The notes under the pieces were generated by a model. That model worked only from the letters and a program-made list of their open reading frames with translations, did not search any database and was not told where the DNA came from. 64,000 nucleotides of DNA. It comes from an uncultured Bacilli bacterium (GTDB lineage: Bacteria > Bacillota_I > Bacilli_A > ML615J-28 > CAG-313). How positions within the stretch are numbered: position 1 is the first letter of the stretch; every line of letters begins with the position of its first letter. Below are positions 1 to 8,392 of the stretch, piece by piece. A program made the position numbers and the translations under genes. Where the stretch lies: positions 1 to 64,000 of the forward strand of contig CAKONV010000007.1 of NCBI GenBank assembly GCA_934098295.1, read 5' to 3'.

Positions 1-2589
1 ATTTATTTGGGCTGTTAGATATCTATCAAGTATTTCTTTTCTATTTTGATCTTTATATATTTTAATTGCACCTTCAGGATATGATGTATTATTTAAAGCT
101 TTTAAAGAAAATTTATAAAGGCCATCTTTACTATTACTTATATATAAGTACTTACAATGATAAACGCCTTCACTATTTAAATGCATACTGTTTTTAATAT
201 TATTAACACCATTGGTTACTAAAATATCAGTACTTTTCCATGTTAATGAAATTTCAAATTCAAATGTACCCGAGGCATTAGTATCATCGAATTCAAAAGA
301 TATATAATATGTTCCACAACCTAAAAATTGAGTTATTGTATTACTATCACTACTTACAACATTCATGTTTGAATCATAGATTATTATATTAACTATATTT
401 GATGAATTGGTATTAATCTTATATGATTTTGAGCATTTAACATTTAATTTGTATAGTTCATTAGTAGCCTTACTTAAATTTAAAGAATCTGTTATATTTC
501 CTCCACAATCAATTTCAAATTCTATATAATCTTTAAAAGGCATTATTTTATTTCGGTAGCTTGACCAATATTCTTTGTTTTTATATTCAGCAACTCTATT
601 AGTTGGCACAATAATCTTTAAATTATTATTACAACCATCAAATGCATTTTCACCTAAATTTGTAGTACTTGTTATTCTTCGATTTACAGTAACTGAAGAA
701 AGTGACGAACAATTCTTAAACGCTTCATCATCAATATACTGAACACTACTTGGAATTGTTATACTTTCTAAACTTCCACATCCTTTAAATGCTGAACTGC
801 CTATAGCAATTAAGTTGTTTGATAATCTAACCGATTGCAAATTTGAACACCCTTCAAAGGCACTTGTATCTATATGTGTTACACTATTAGGGATACTAAT
901 ACTTTCTAAACTTGCGCATCCTTTGAAAACTGAATTACCTATTGAAGTCATATTATTCGGTAGAGTTATACCTTGTAAAGAATAACAATTCTCAAAGGCA
1001 CTTGTATCTATGTGTGTTACGCTATTAGGTATACTAATACTTTCTAAACTTGCACATCCTTTAAAAGCTGCTAATCCAATTGTTATTAAACTTGTCGACA
1101 AAGTAACTGATCGTAAAGATGAACAATTTTCAAATGCATAATCACCTATTGAATTAATTGTGTTAGGCAAAATTATTTCTGTTATTTTATTTCTATTTTT
1201 AAATACATTAGGTCCAATTTTTGACACAATTCTCCCATTTAAAGATGATGGTACAACAAAAGCACCACTAAAATTAAAGTTTATAGCGTCCAATTGTACT
1301 GTTCCATCCGGAAGAATAGTAGTGCTAAAACTATCATTTGTAATTGGAGTAACGTTTAATTGAGTCATAACATTTGAAATTCTACATGCTATTCCTTGTT
1401 TTCCGCCTAGAAAAACGCCTCCAGATGCAAAATGTAGCCCCAGAAGATACAAATTCGTACCATCATTGTAATAGACAGGTCCTCCGCTATCTCCTCTTTC
1501 ACCTGCATTCGTATAGCGGAAAAGATTACTTTTAACAATGTTATCTACATTAACTGAAACATTTGTACTTCTTATTTCTCCTGTCGTAATACCAGTTGTT
1601 TGTCCTATTCTTAATATTGGTTGTCCTTTAATAATTTGATTGTCATTTCCCAACATTATATTATTATATATAGTGCTATCATATTTACTATATGGTGATA
1701 CTTCCCAATCTTCTTGATTTTGAAATTGAACAAAAGCTGCATCTACACTATCTCCATTATGTGCCTTTACACTATTACCTATTAAATAATTATAGTATTG
1801 TAAACTTACACTACTTGTACCAATTGTAATATGGCCTCCATATCTCATTGAAGTGTTTAGCGGTGCAACATTTTCGTTAGTTAAAACTCCTAGTCGTCCC
1901 GTATCATTACATACAGCATTAACTCCAATTGTACCTCTACTAATTCTTGATGAGTCAATCCAGTTATAAATAGTTTCTCCACTATAAGCAATATTAGCAT
2001 TTAAATCTATATTCAAATCTTCGTCACTGTAGAACAAAATTGCATTGGATGAATACATATGCTCATCAATTAAATAATTTAAAATTTGTTCCTCATTATT
2101 AGAAGATGTTTCTATAAAAACTTTATTTAGTTCATCGTCTATTCCTGCAGAATCTATATCATATTGAATCATTATTTCTTCAACTGTATTTAAAATTTCT
2201 TGCAAATAATTGTATGAAAACTCATAATATTTATAAATCACATCATTATCAGTATTTAAATCTGTAATCTTTGCTTTCAATTCTTTTTCTGAGGTATCAA
2301 TATATGTACTCTCTACTAATGCAATATTTAATATTCCATTATCATCTATAAAAGCTCCCGCAAAATTATCCACATATATATTATATTGTTTACTACTCTT
2401 AACAATAGTGTCTGCTCTAATCGAATTATATATTAATTGATAATCTTCAATACTATTAGCAACATTTTGTAAATAATTGTCTGATATAGTTATATCATTT
2501 TCATAAGCATAAACTTTAGTAATATTCAAACATAATCCCATTGTAAATGTAGCTATAAAAATACATAATGATAAAATTTTTCTTTTCAT
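1..2589 (-). CDS. Secreted trypsin-fold protease with BspA-type leucine-rich repeats (3' end outside window)
   Basis: Open for 863 codons from ATG at 2589 to the window edge, so the C-terminus is missing. Residues 1-28 form a signal peptide ending in KVYA. Residues of about 210-400 look like a chymotrypsin/streptogrisin-type (S1) domain: the serine box GDSGGPV has its Ser near residue 368, and a DAAFV segment probably supplies the Asp. Where S1 enzymes carry TAGH before the first loop, this protein reads LTNENVA, so the catalytic His appears replaced by Asn. Residues of about 430-640 hold LRR_5 repeats of the type IGxxAFxGCxSLxSIxIPxSV, usual in surface adhesins. A beta-rich domain follows. 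The gene lies 14 bp behind a lipoprotein gene, probably in one operon. The protease fold is well supported; activity is doubtful. Confidence 0.8.
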   Translation of the reverse strand, partial: MKRKILSLCIFIATFTMGLCLNITKVYAYENDITISDNYLQNVANSIEDYQLIYNSIRADTIVKSSKQYNIYVDNFAGAFIDDNGILNIALVESTYIDTSEKELKAKITDLNTDNDVIYKYYEFSYNYLQEILNTVEEIMIQYDIDSAGIDDELNKVFIETSSNNEEQILNYLIDEHMYSSNAILFYSDEDLNIDLNANIAYSGETIYNWIDSSRISRGTIGVNAVCNDTGRLGVLTNENVAPLNTSMRYGGHITIGTSSVSLQYYNYLIGNSVKAHNGDSVDAAFVQFQNQEDWEVSPYSKYDSTIYNNIMLGNDNQIIKGQPILRIGQTTGITTGEIRSTNVSVNVDNIVKSNLFRYTNAGERGDSGGPVYYNDGTNLYLLGLHFASGGVFLGGKQGIACRISNVMTQLNVTPITNDSFSTTILPDGTVQLDAINFNFSGAFVVPSSLNGRIVSKIGPNVFKNRNKITEIILPNTINSIGDYAFENCSSLRSVTLSTSLITIGLAAFKGCASLESISIPNSVTHIDTSAFENCYSLQGITLPNNMTSIGNSVFKGCASLESISIPNSVTHIDTSAFEGCSNLQSVRLSNNLIAIGSSAFKGCGSLESITIPSSVQYIDDEAFKNCSSLSSVTVNRRITSTTNLGENAFDGCNNNLKIIVPTNRVAEYKNKEYWSSYRNKIMPFKDYIEFEIDCGGNITDSLNLSKATNELYKLNVKCSKSYKINTNSSNIVNIIIYDSNMNVVSSDSNTITQFLGCGTYYISFEFDDTNASGTFEFEISLTWKSTDILVTNGVNNIKNSMHLNSEGVYHCKYLYISNSKDGLYKFSLKALNNTSYPEGAIKIYKDQNRKEILDRYLTAQIN

Positions 2590-2603
2590 TAAGTTAACTT
2601 CCA

Positions 2604-3101
2604 CTATTTAATTTTTGTTTCTAAATGTTCAATATCTTTAGTATAATTTTTATTCACTTCAATGATAAACAAATAAGAATAAGCTTCATCCGTAAAAGTT
2701 CCTTTTTTCTTTGATTTTTTAATATTAATAATGAGTTTATTTTCATTTAAATCTAAATTATCAATAAAATAATCATATGAACTACCTGCATCAATTACAC
2801 ATATAATTAAATTATTATTTTCAAAAAAATTTTTATCGTAACTTCTGACTTTCAGAGCAATTTCATTATTAAAATTAGTACTAAATTCATCAAAATATCC
2901 ATTATCCATTTTGTCCGATAATTGCTCTAATTCATCTTTAGAATGGATTAATTCCGTTATACAATAAGTAGAATCATCTGCATTAAAACCAAATCCTCCT
3001 TTTCCCTCAAAAGAAATTTGATATTGATTTGTCTCTTTTATGCATCCTGAACAAACAATCATAAAAAATAAAAATATTACTAATAATATTAATTTTTTCA
3101 T
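2604..3101 (-). CDS. Small lipoprotein, PrcB-like C-terminal domain (copy 2)
   Basis: A 165-residue protein with a signal peptide and a lipobox-like CSGC (Cys about 20), so it is probably lipid-anchored outside the membrane. Its last 80 residues align by eye with the lipoprotein at 4323-4808: both have a YxxxFFxN segment, then hydrophobic strands, INIKxxKK, LFIIEV/IDKN, and both end in K-I-K. The strand pattern resembles the PrcB C-terminal domain, a protein co-transcribed with the subtilisin-like dentilisin of Treponema denticola. That family call is inference from pattern and context. The gene stands directly upstream of a protease gene, which fits a partner or inhibitor role. Confidence 0.6.
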   Translation of the reverse strand: MKKLILLVIFLFFMIVCSGCIKETNQYQISFEGKGGFGFNADDSTYCITELIHSKDELEQLSDKMDNGYFDEFSTNFNNEIALKVRSYDKNFFENNNLIICVIDAGSSYDYFIDNLDLNENKLIINIKKSKKKGTFTDEAYSYLFIIEVNKNYTKDIEHLETKIK

Positions 3102-3547
3102 TTTCTAACTCCTTTCAATTATATTAACTTTATTACTCTATAATTTATTTTCAAAGATAATCACCATATTCATTGAATAAATCTTAATCATATCTAGCAT
3201 CTCCTATTTAATGATATTAGTATACTTTTGGCTGTATACTATGGCCAACTAGCTCTTTGATGATACATTTTAATACTAAATAAATTAACATATAGTTCCT
3301 CCCCATATTGTCTTTTACGTTTCATCATTACTATTATATGAAAACTACATATAATAATTTATTTTTAAACACCCCCCTTTTATCCAAAGAGAGCTTTATT
3401 TCTAAGAGCGTTTCCCCAAAGCAGACTTAGGAATTTAATTTACATACTTTTTTCAATTATAATTACTTTAACACTCTAATAATAATGAATATACTAATAT
3501 ATTTTATCGATTTATTATAACTTTTGTATCGATAGTAAATATACTAC
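3102..3547. other. Intergenic stretch holding repeat copy A
   Basis: No intact gene is visible. Most of it is the diverged second copy of the sequence at 4845-5170. It carries a degraded form of the terminator hairpin found at 4996-5026 (here the C-run is followed by A-T-rich sequence and the stem is weaker) and a short reading frame equivalent to the one at 4811-4963, but cut by TAG. Confidence 0.6.
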
Positions 3548-3710
3548 TTATATCGCCTTCACTTAATGATATTGTTGAAACACTGTTATTTGTAACTATA
3601 ACTAAACTTCCCATTGAATTTTCAGTAAAACACCTAGCACTTCAGGATCTTTATCTCCCACAATAACAAAAAACTTCACAAGTACCAAGTAAAGTTATTT
3701 CATTATCCAA
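3219..3710. repeat. Direct repeat copy A (about 490 bp)
   Basis: Matches 4845-5332 along its whole length with scattered substitutions and small indels. Shared landmarks in order are a block containing GGCCAACTAGCTCTTTGAT, a block ending TATCCAAAGAGAGC, a block with GCAGACTTAGGAATTT, and a coding-like block ending AGTACCAAGTAAAGTTATTT. The copies are about 1.6 kb apart and both stand upstream of a lipoprotein gene, so they mark a tandem duplication of a whole module. Confidence 0.85.
3548..3702 (-). pseudogene. 3' remnant of small secreted protein gene
   Basis: This matches the last 50 or so codons of the reading frame at 5171-5524 (the segment from LDNEITLLG to the end) but carries single-base indels that break the frame, for example one extra base near 3556 and another near 3635. 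It follows the stop of the truncated subtilase without a gap. I read it as what remained after recombination removed the first half of this gene together with the subtilase catalytic domain. Confidence 0.6.
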
Positions 3711-4311
3711 TATTTGCATTTCCTGTAGTATAATTCCATGCTTCGATTACATTAATCACATATGTTTGATTAAGTCCCCATTGATCACTCAAAAAATAAG
3801 TATCATCAGTTGATAAATCTAAACTTTCAATATAATTAGGTTCAACAGAATATACATCACTTCTTTTTTCTAATTCTTTAATTGCTGTAAGAACATTCTT
3901 TTTACCTGGATTACCAATAGTTAAACATAATATTCGGTTAAAAGAATCAACATCTATAAGCATATTATTTTCTTTATGTTTGGATAGTAAACTCCAATCC
4001 CCTGTTTGCTCAGCCGTAATTTGCTTTTGTAAAATATCTATTGAATTTTCCGTTAAATCTTCAACATTTATACAATTAATTTCTTTAAAATCATTACAAA
4101 GATATGTCTTTGATATTAATGAAAAATCATTTTTTAAAACGACTATAATACTATCGTCAAGAAAATCGTCAGCCAACGTAGCATCACAAACTAATACTTC
4201 TCCATTATTTTCTGTAGATGCATTTACACTAATTGTTGAAAAACCTACTATTATTAATAAGACAAATATAAACGATAATAAATTCTTATACATTTTCGAC
4301 TTAAAAAACAT
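3703..4311 (-). pseudogene. Truncated subtilase (propeptide and first part of catalytic domain only)
   Basis: 202 codons with a signal peptide (residues 1-32, ending in SVNA), an inhibitor-I9-like propeptide (the VYSVEPNYI segment near residue 155 is typical) and the beginning of an S8 catalytic domain (DQWGLNQ, then INVIEAWNYTTGNANI). The catalytic Asp, His and Ser boxes are all missing: the frame ends with G-stop exactly where it meets repeat sequence that matches 5330 downwards. An intact subtilase would have several hundred further residues. It lies 11 bp behind the lipoprotein gene at 4323. A functional short product is unlikely. Confidence 0.8.
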
Positions 4312-4322
4312 ATTTTACTCCT

Positions 4323-4808
4323 TTACTTTATTTTACATTTTAATTTATCAAATGAATTCACATCATTTTTATCAATTTCAATAATAAATAATCTCGGCGT
4401 TTCCACAGTTACACCTTCATTTTTTTTATTAATTTTAATATTTAAAAATAATTCGCTATCAGTAATACTAATCGACTGAAAAGTATATTTTAAACCTCCT
4501 TTTGGATCAATAGAATAATACAATACTAAAGATTTATTATCAAAAAAATCATTACAATATTTTTTCAGGAATGTGTCATCATTAATAATAAATTCTTTGC
4601 TATTAAGATCATTAACCAATTGATTGTAATTTTTATATATTTTCAACTCATCACCATCTGATCTTATTTCATTTATATTACTTCCATCTGCTAAACAAAT
4701 TAAAGATGGATTTTCTTCAAAAACATCAAATTTAACATCATAATTTTGACAAGAAACACAAATTAACATAAAACAGCACATCATTATCAACATAAGTAAG
4801 TTTTTCAT
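4323..4808 (-). CDS. Small lipoprotein, PrcB-like C-terminal domain (copy 1)
   Basis: 161 residues with a signal peptide and lipobox-like CVSC (Cys about 20). Its C-terminal half is homologous to the lipoprotein at 2604-3101; the N-terminal halves have diverged strongly, so the duplication is old or the N-terminus evolves fast. It precedes the truncated subtilase by 11 bp, as its paralogue precedes the S1 protease. A PrcB-type protease partner is the best guess; nothing in the sequence proves it. Confidence 0.6.
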   Translation of the reverse strand: MKNLLMLIMMCCFMLICVSCQNYDVKFDVFEENPSLICLADGSNINEIRSDGDELKIYKNYNQLVNDLNSKEFIINDDTFLKKYCNDFFDNKSLVLYYSIDPKGGLKYTFQSISITDSELFLNIKINKKNEGVTVETPRLFIIEIDKNDVNSFDKLKCKIK

Positions 4809-4844
4809 TTTTAAATTTCATCTTCTTTCAATTTAAATTTAGTT

Positions 4845-5332
4845 AGTATACTTTTGGCCGTATACAATGGCCAACTAGCTCTTTGATAATCCGTTTTAAT
4901 ACTAAACAAATTAACATATAGTACCTCCCCATACTGTCTTTTACGATTCACCATTACTATCATATGCAAACTACATATGATAATTTATTTTTAAACAAAA
5001 AGCCCCCTTTTATCCAAAGAGAGCTTATTTCTAAGAATGTCCCCCAGCAGACTTAGGAATTTGATTTTTATATTTTTTATTATCATTGATTTAACACTTT
5101 AATAATAAGATACATACTAATGTATTTTATCGATTTATTATAACTTTTGTACCGATAGTAAATATACTACTTATATCGTTTCACTTAATGATATTGTTGA
5201 AACACTGTTATTTGTAATTATAACTAAACTTCCCATCAAATTTTCAGCGGAAACACATAGCACTTTAGGATCTTTATCTCCCACAATAACAAAAATTTTA
5301 CAAGTACCAAGTAAAGTTATTTCATTGTCTAA
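4845..5332. repeat. Direct repeat copy B (about 490 bp)
   Basis: The better preserved copy of the duplicated segment described at 3219-3710. It includes the 3' half of the small secreted protein frame (5171-5332), a terminator for that frame (4996-5026) and the leader of the downstream lipoprotein gene. The 50-codon frame at 4811-4963 (ATG ATA GTA start) lies mostly inside it but has no convincing ribosome binding site. Confidence 0.85.
4996..5026 (-). terminator. Rho-independent terminator
   Basis: Read on the minus strand, an 11-bp stem (AAGCTCTCTTT against AAAGGGGGCTT, with G-U pairs) closes a short loop and is followed by a run of T. It sits between the small secreted protein frame and the lipoprotein gene, so the two are probably separate transcripts. 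Confidence 0.7.
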
Positions 5333-5524
5333 TTTTTTTATTACATAACCAACGTTTGTTTCTTCATCAATTTCAATATAATAATTTTCATTATCAATTG
5401 ATAATACAGTTACACCATCAGGATTATCATCTCTTATGATTGTTATTCCCTTTGCTTCTACAAAAACAATGCTCCCACATAATGCTACAACAATTAAAAT
5501 TAAAAAAACTTTAAATAATTTTCT
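5171..5524 (-). pseudogene. Small secreted protein, start codon lost
   Basis: A 117-codon open frame with a clear signal-peptide-like beginning (RKLFKVFLILIVVALCGSI, then VEAKG) and a beta-rich remainder ending in ISLSETI. The codon before the first Arg is TAA and no ATG, GTG or TTG is placed to start it; the likely ancestral start ATGAAAAGAAAA has been altered to CTATAAAGAAAA. I know of no family. A damaged 3' copy lies at 3548-3702. The coding pattern is clear, the start is not, so I call it a pseudogene rather than a gene. Confidence 0.55.
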
Positions 5525-5635
5525 TTATAGCTGAATTCTACTTTCTTTTGATTATATTATACATTATATGGAAAATTTTGTCAATGGCTTTCATTTTTTA
5601 TCGATGAGCATTTTTTTGTGCTTTTGATGAAAAAT

Positions 5636-5667
5636 AAAAAAGTGCTCAATATTAATGAACACTTTTC
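5636..5667 (-). terminator. Rho-independent terminator
   Basis: AGTG(C)TCA pairs with TGA(A)CACT around an A/T loop, and on the minus strand a T-rich run follows. It ends the transcript of the broken regulator at 5704-6824. The run of T on the other side makes it potentially bidirectional. Confidence 0.6.
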
Positions 5668-5703
5668 TATTAAAATTGGGTTTTTTGCATTTTTCCGCCC
5701 AAA

Positions 5704-6824
5704 TTAAATTTTTTTCAAAATATTTATTAATGAACCCATTATTGCATGTTTTCCTAAGTTCTTTAATATCTTATGATCTCTATGACTTAAGTAATATATT
5801 AGTAATTTTAAGTATTTAGCAGAATCTTCATCAATTTCTTTTAACTTAATATTTTCATCTAAATATTTTTTATATAAGTCTTTCTTACTAACTAAATGAA
5901 GGGCAACAAGTAAACATGTAAGTAATGTTAAATTAAAATCATCTCTATTGATTAAATCTTTTATTATCCTGTTATATTCTTTTAAACCTAATAATGATAC
6001 ATATGAATATTTTTCAGTTATATTTATTTCACTACTTCCAAGGTTTAAAGAGTTTATACAATAATAATGCTTTTCAACTTTGTTGTAACATTTTTGATAA
6101 TTACCAGCATATAGTAAACTACTCATTTGAGTATGATTAACAGTGATATATCTTTTAAAGTTTTGGTCTTTTATCATTATCACTAAAGCCTGTAGTGAAA
6201 AGAATATCGCTTCAACATATCTTTCTTTTGCATAAAACCTTGATGCTAATATTTGATATGTCATTGGGTTATTATAATTAGTTACTCATTCGCCATCATT
6301 AATATATTCATATTCAAAAAATAATGACATAATTTCAAGCATTTCTAATAGTTCATAAGTAAGGAATATTTTATACTTCTTTATTTCTTCATACATCTCT
6401 TTATATTCTTCAAGAACTCTTTTAGAAGAAATGTTAGAATTGATAATCAAAAATAGTTTTAATAGATTTAATACAGAAACATCAATGTTTGATCTGTTAA
6501 TGATTTATCAATAAAATTTGAATCATCATCAAAAGTATCATAGACTTTATAATACAAATTATTGTATATTCTAGTTGTTACTTTTTCTAATTGATCAATA
6601 AATATATCGCTAGGAATTTTAAAATCATAATTATCTGATAATTTCTTTATAATTTCTCTACCAACAGTTTGTTCATTATCTCTTGCTCTTCTATAAGAAC
6701 TATTATTAATGTTTAATTTATTAAATACATTTTCTTTGTTCTTTTCAAATTGTTTAATATAAACATCAAATAATTGAAAATACTGTTTAGATTCTTTATA
6801 TAAATCAAAATTAAAATGTTTCAT
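5704..6824 (-). pseudogene. Helical-repeat transcription regulator-like gene, frame-shifted and interrupted
   Basis: Starts at ATG 6824 with an AGGAG ribosome site, not at the further ATG at 6860. The first frame (about 118 residues, to 6468) looks like a DNA-binding domain (NNSSYRRARDNEQTVG), then ends at a frameshift near 6490-6505. Reading resumes in another frame (SVLNLLKLFLII, then an all-helical region), meets an in-frame TGA after YINDGE near 6284-6290, and continues as the 186-residue frame 5704-6264. Together they make one protein of about 370 residues with an N-terminal DNA-binding part and a TPR-like C-terminal half, the layout of peptide-sensing regulators (Rgg, PlcR, AimR). No specific family is recognised. 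Confidence 0.6.
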
Positions 6825-7217
6825 TGTGATTTTTCTCCTAACATAATAAATATATAACATACTATTTGAATAATTTCAAAATTTTTTGCTTATTGATAGA
6901 TTTAAATAAAAATCCGCTTAAAATCTCGTGAGCATTCTCTTCAGTATGCTTTTACCTATATTTACTCCTGTTTTGGATAAAGAACTGATAAAGGCCTTAA
7001 AACTTGGTAATGATACTAATATTCAACTCCCCATACAGCTCTACACTTTTTGAATAAAAAAAGAGCTATTTTCTGCATTCCATCATAGCCTCACTATGAA
7101 TTATTGCGAAAATAGCCTATTTTTAAAAGTCTACAAAAGACTTTTTGACCGACTTTAATACCTAACTGCTACGATATCTATCTTTTTAATAAGTGTATGG
7201 GACTATAAGTCACTTTT
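6825..7217. other. Non-coding stretch with one strong hairpin
   Basis: No convincing gene. A short plus-strand frame from ATG 6949 to a TGA near 7053 (MLLPIFTPVLDKELI...) lacks a ribosome site and may be a fragment. The notable element is the hairpin at 7065-7116. Confidence 0.5.
7055..7125. terminator. Bidirectional terminator-like hairpin
   Basis: GCTATTTTC (7065-7073) pairs perfectly with GAAAATAGC (7108-7116); the loop region contains a second, imperfect hairpin (CATAG...CTATG). An A-run precedes and a T-run follows, so it could end transcription from both sides, including the Fic/antitoxin transcript on the minus strand. Confidence 0.55.
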
Positions 7218-7923
7218 TTAATCATCCTTCTTTGATGAATGATAGTTATATTCATATTTATCTAAATCGTATCCTCTTATTGTTTGATATTTAATATTTG
7301 ATTCATCATTAACAATTTTAAAACTGATCGAGTCTTTTAATATTTCTTCTAGATAATTATATTCACTATATTAATCAATTGAAGCTAAAACAAGTGCATT
7401 TCTGAAATATTTCGCATGTTTGTCAATAAACTCCCTATTAACCTTAAACGCTAATTTTTTTAAGAAATAATATAAAAACAAAGTAACAACCCTTGTATTT
7501 CCCTCTCTAAAAGAGTGCACCTGCCAAATGGATGATATTATTCTAACAATCTTATTAATCATTTCGTTTTTAGATAAGACTTTCCATTCAATAGAATTAA
7601 TACCTTTTTGTATTTTAGTTAAATCATCATTAATTTTGCTATGATCTAAATATTTGACTGATAACCCATTTAGGATTGGTTCCGTTTTAAAAATATTTAT
7701 TACTCTTTTCTCTCCTGCCCACTCATATACATTTTCAAATAAAATTTTATGTATAAGAAAAATATCATTAACTTTAACTATTTCGATATCTGATTTTAAT
7801 TATTTGATTATACCTAAATTAACCATTGTAGTTTCATAATCATCCAACTTATGTTGTTCTTTAATATTTGCAAGATTCTTCAACACGTTTGTATCATCAT
7901 ATACATATGGGATCTTTACTCAT
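7218..7923 (-). pseudogene. Fic/DOC-family AMP-transferase toxin, broken
   Basis: Fic proteins attach AMP to target proteins. The sequence shows the family hallmarks: PYVYDDTNVLKN at the N-terminus, a VYEWAGE segment and the active-site box HSFREGNTR (usual form HxFxxGNGR). Three lesions are visible. The start ATG at 7923 (overlapping the antitoxin stop) is put out of frame within about six codons by one extra C in a CCC run near 7909. An in-frame TAA occurs at 7800-7802. A second in-frame TAA at 7371-7373 cuts off a further 51 codons ending at 7218. The Gly of GNG is also Thr here. The gene is almost certainly dead. Confidence 0.85.
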
Positions 7924-8266
7924 TTATAAAACTCCTTTTTATCGCGAAAACAGCCGTTTCATAATCAATTTGACCACTTGAATATAAATTTAAAATATTT
8001 TTATTTTTTTCACTTACTTTTCCATTTCCAGCAGTTGATTCTATTATCATGGCTAGATTAGTATATTCTTCATTATTATTTTTAGGTAATTCTATCTCAA
8101 AGGGAAAGCCTCCTCTTAATATTACCTGATTCAAAAACATTGATACTGCATAAGAAGTATTAACACCTAATCTTTTAAAAATGTTTTCTGACTGAACTTT
8201 TACATCAGGTTCTATTCTAATATGAATCAATTCAGTTTTATTTATTGATTTATTCATTTTAAACAC
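7916..8266 (-). CDS. RelB/DinJ-family antitoxin
   Basis: 116 residues. Residues 15-60 carry the ribbon-helix-helix pattern of the family (IRIEPDVKVQSENIF, then LGVNTSYAVSMFLNQV and GGFPFEIELP). It would bind DNA as a dimer and neutralise the toxin encoded just downstream; its stop overlaps the Fic start by a few bases, a typical coupled toxin-antitoxin arrangement. ATG at 8254 (MNKSINKT) is an alternative start. It is intact although its Fic partner is broken. RelB-type antitoxins usually pair with RelE/YafQ nucleases, so the Fic pairing is less usual. Confidence 0.85.
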   Translation of the reverse strand: MFKMNKSINKTELIHIRIEPDVKVQSENIFKRLGVNTSYAVSMFLNQVILRGGFPFEIELPKNNNEEYTNLAMIIESTAGNGKVSEKNKNILNLYSSGQIDYETAVFAIKRSFINE

Positions 8267-8392
8267 CTCTTACTATTATTGTATCACATTTGATATACAT
8301 TATGCAAGTTTTTCGGCTTTCTTTTAAAAATTTTTTTACTAAAAAAGTCAGCAAGCATACTACCATAACTATTCTACTTGCGACCAATTTAC

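Noticed and set aside
1160..1363. Plus-strand 67-codon frame
   Set aside because: Lies inside the 863-codon protease/LRR gene on the other strand and has no ribosome site.
3980..4384. Plus-strand 134-codon frame
   Set aside because: Antisense to the truncated subtilase, whose signal peptide and propeptide motifs are clear on the minus strand.
5704..6824. TGA read as Trp (mycoplasma genetic code)
   Set aside because: Well-formed genes end in TGA at 13075 and 48292 with tight coupling to the next gene, and all recognised Trp positions I checked use TGG.
7654..7839. Plus-strand 61-codon frame
   Set aside because: Antisense shadow of the Fic pseudogene.
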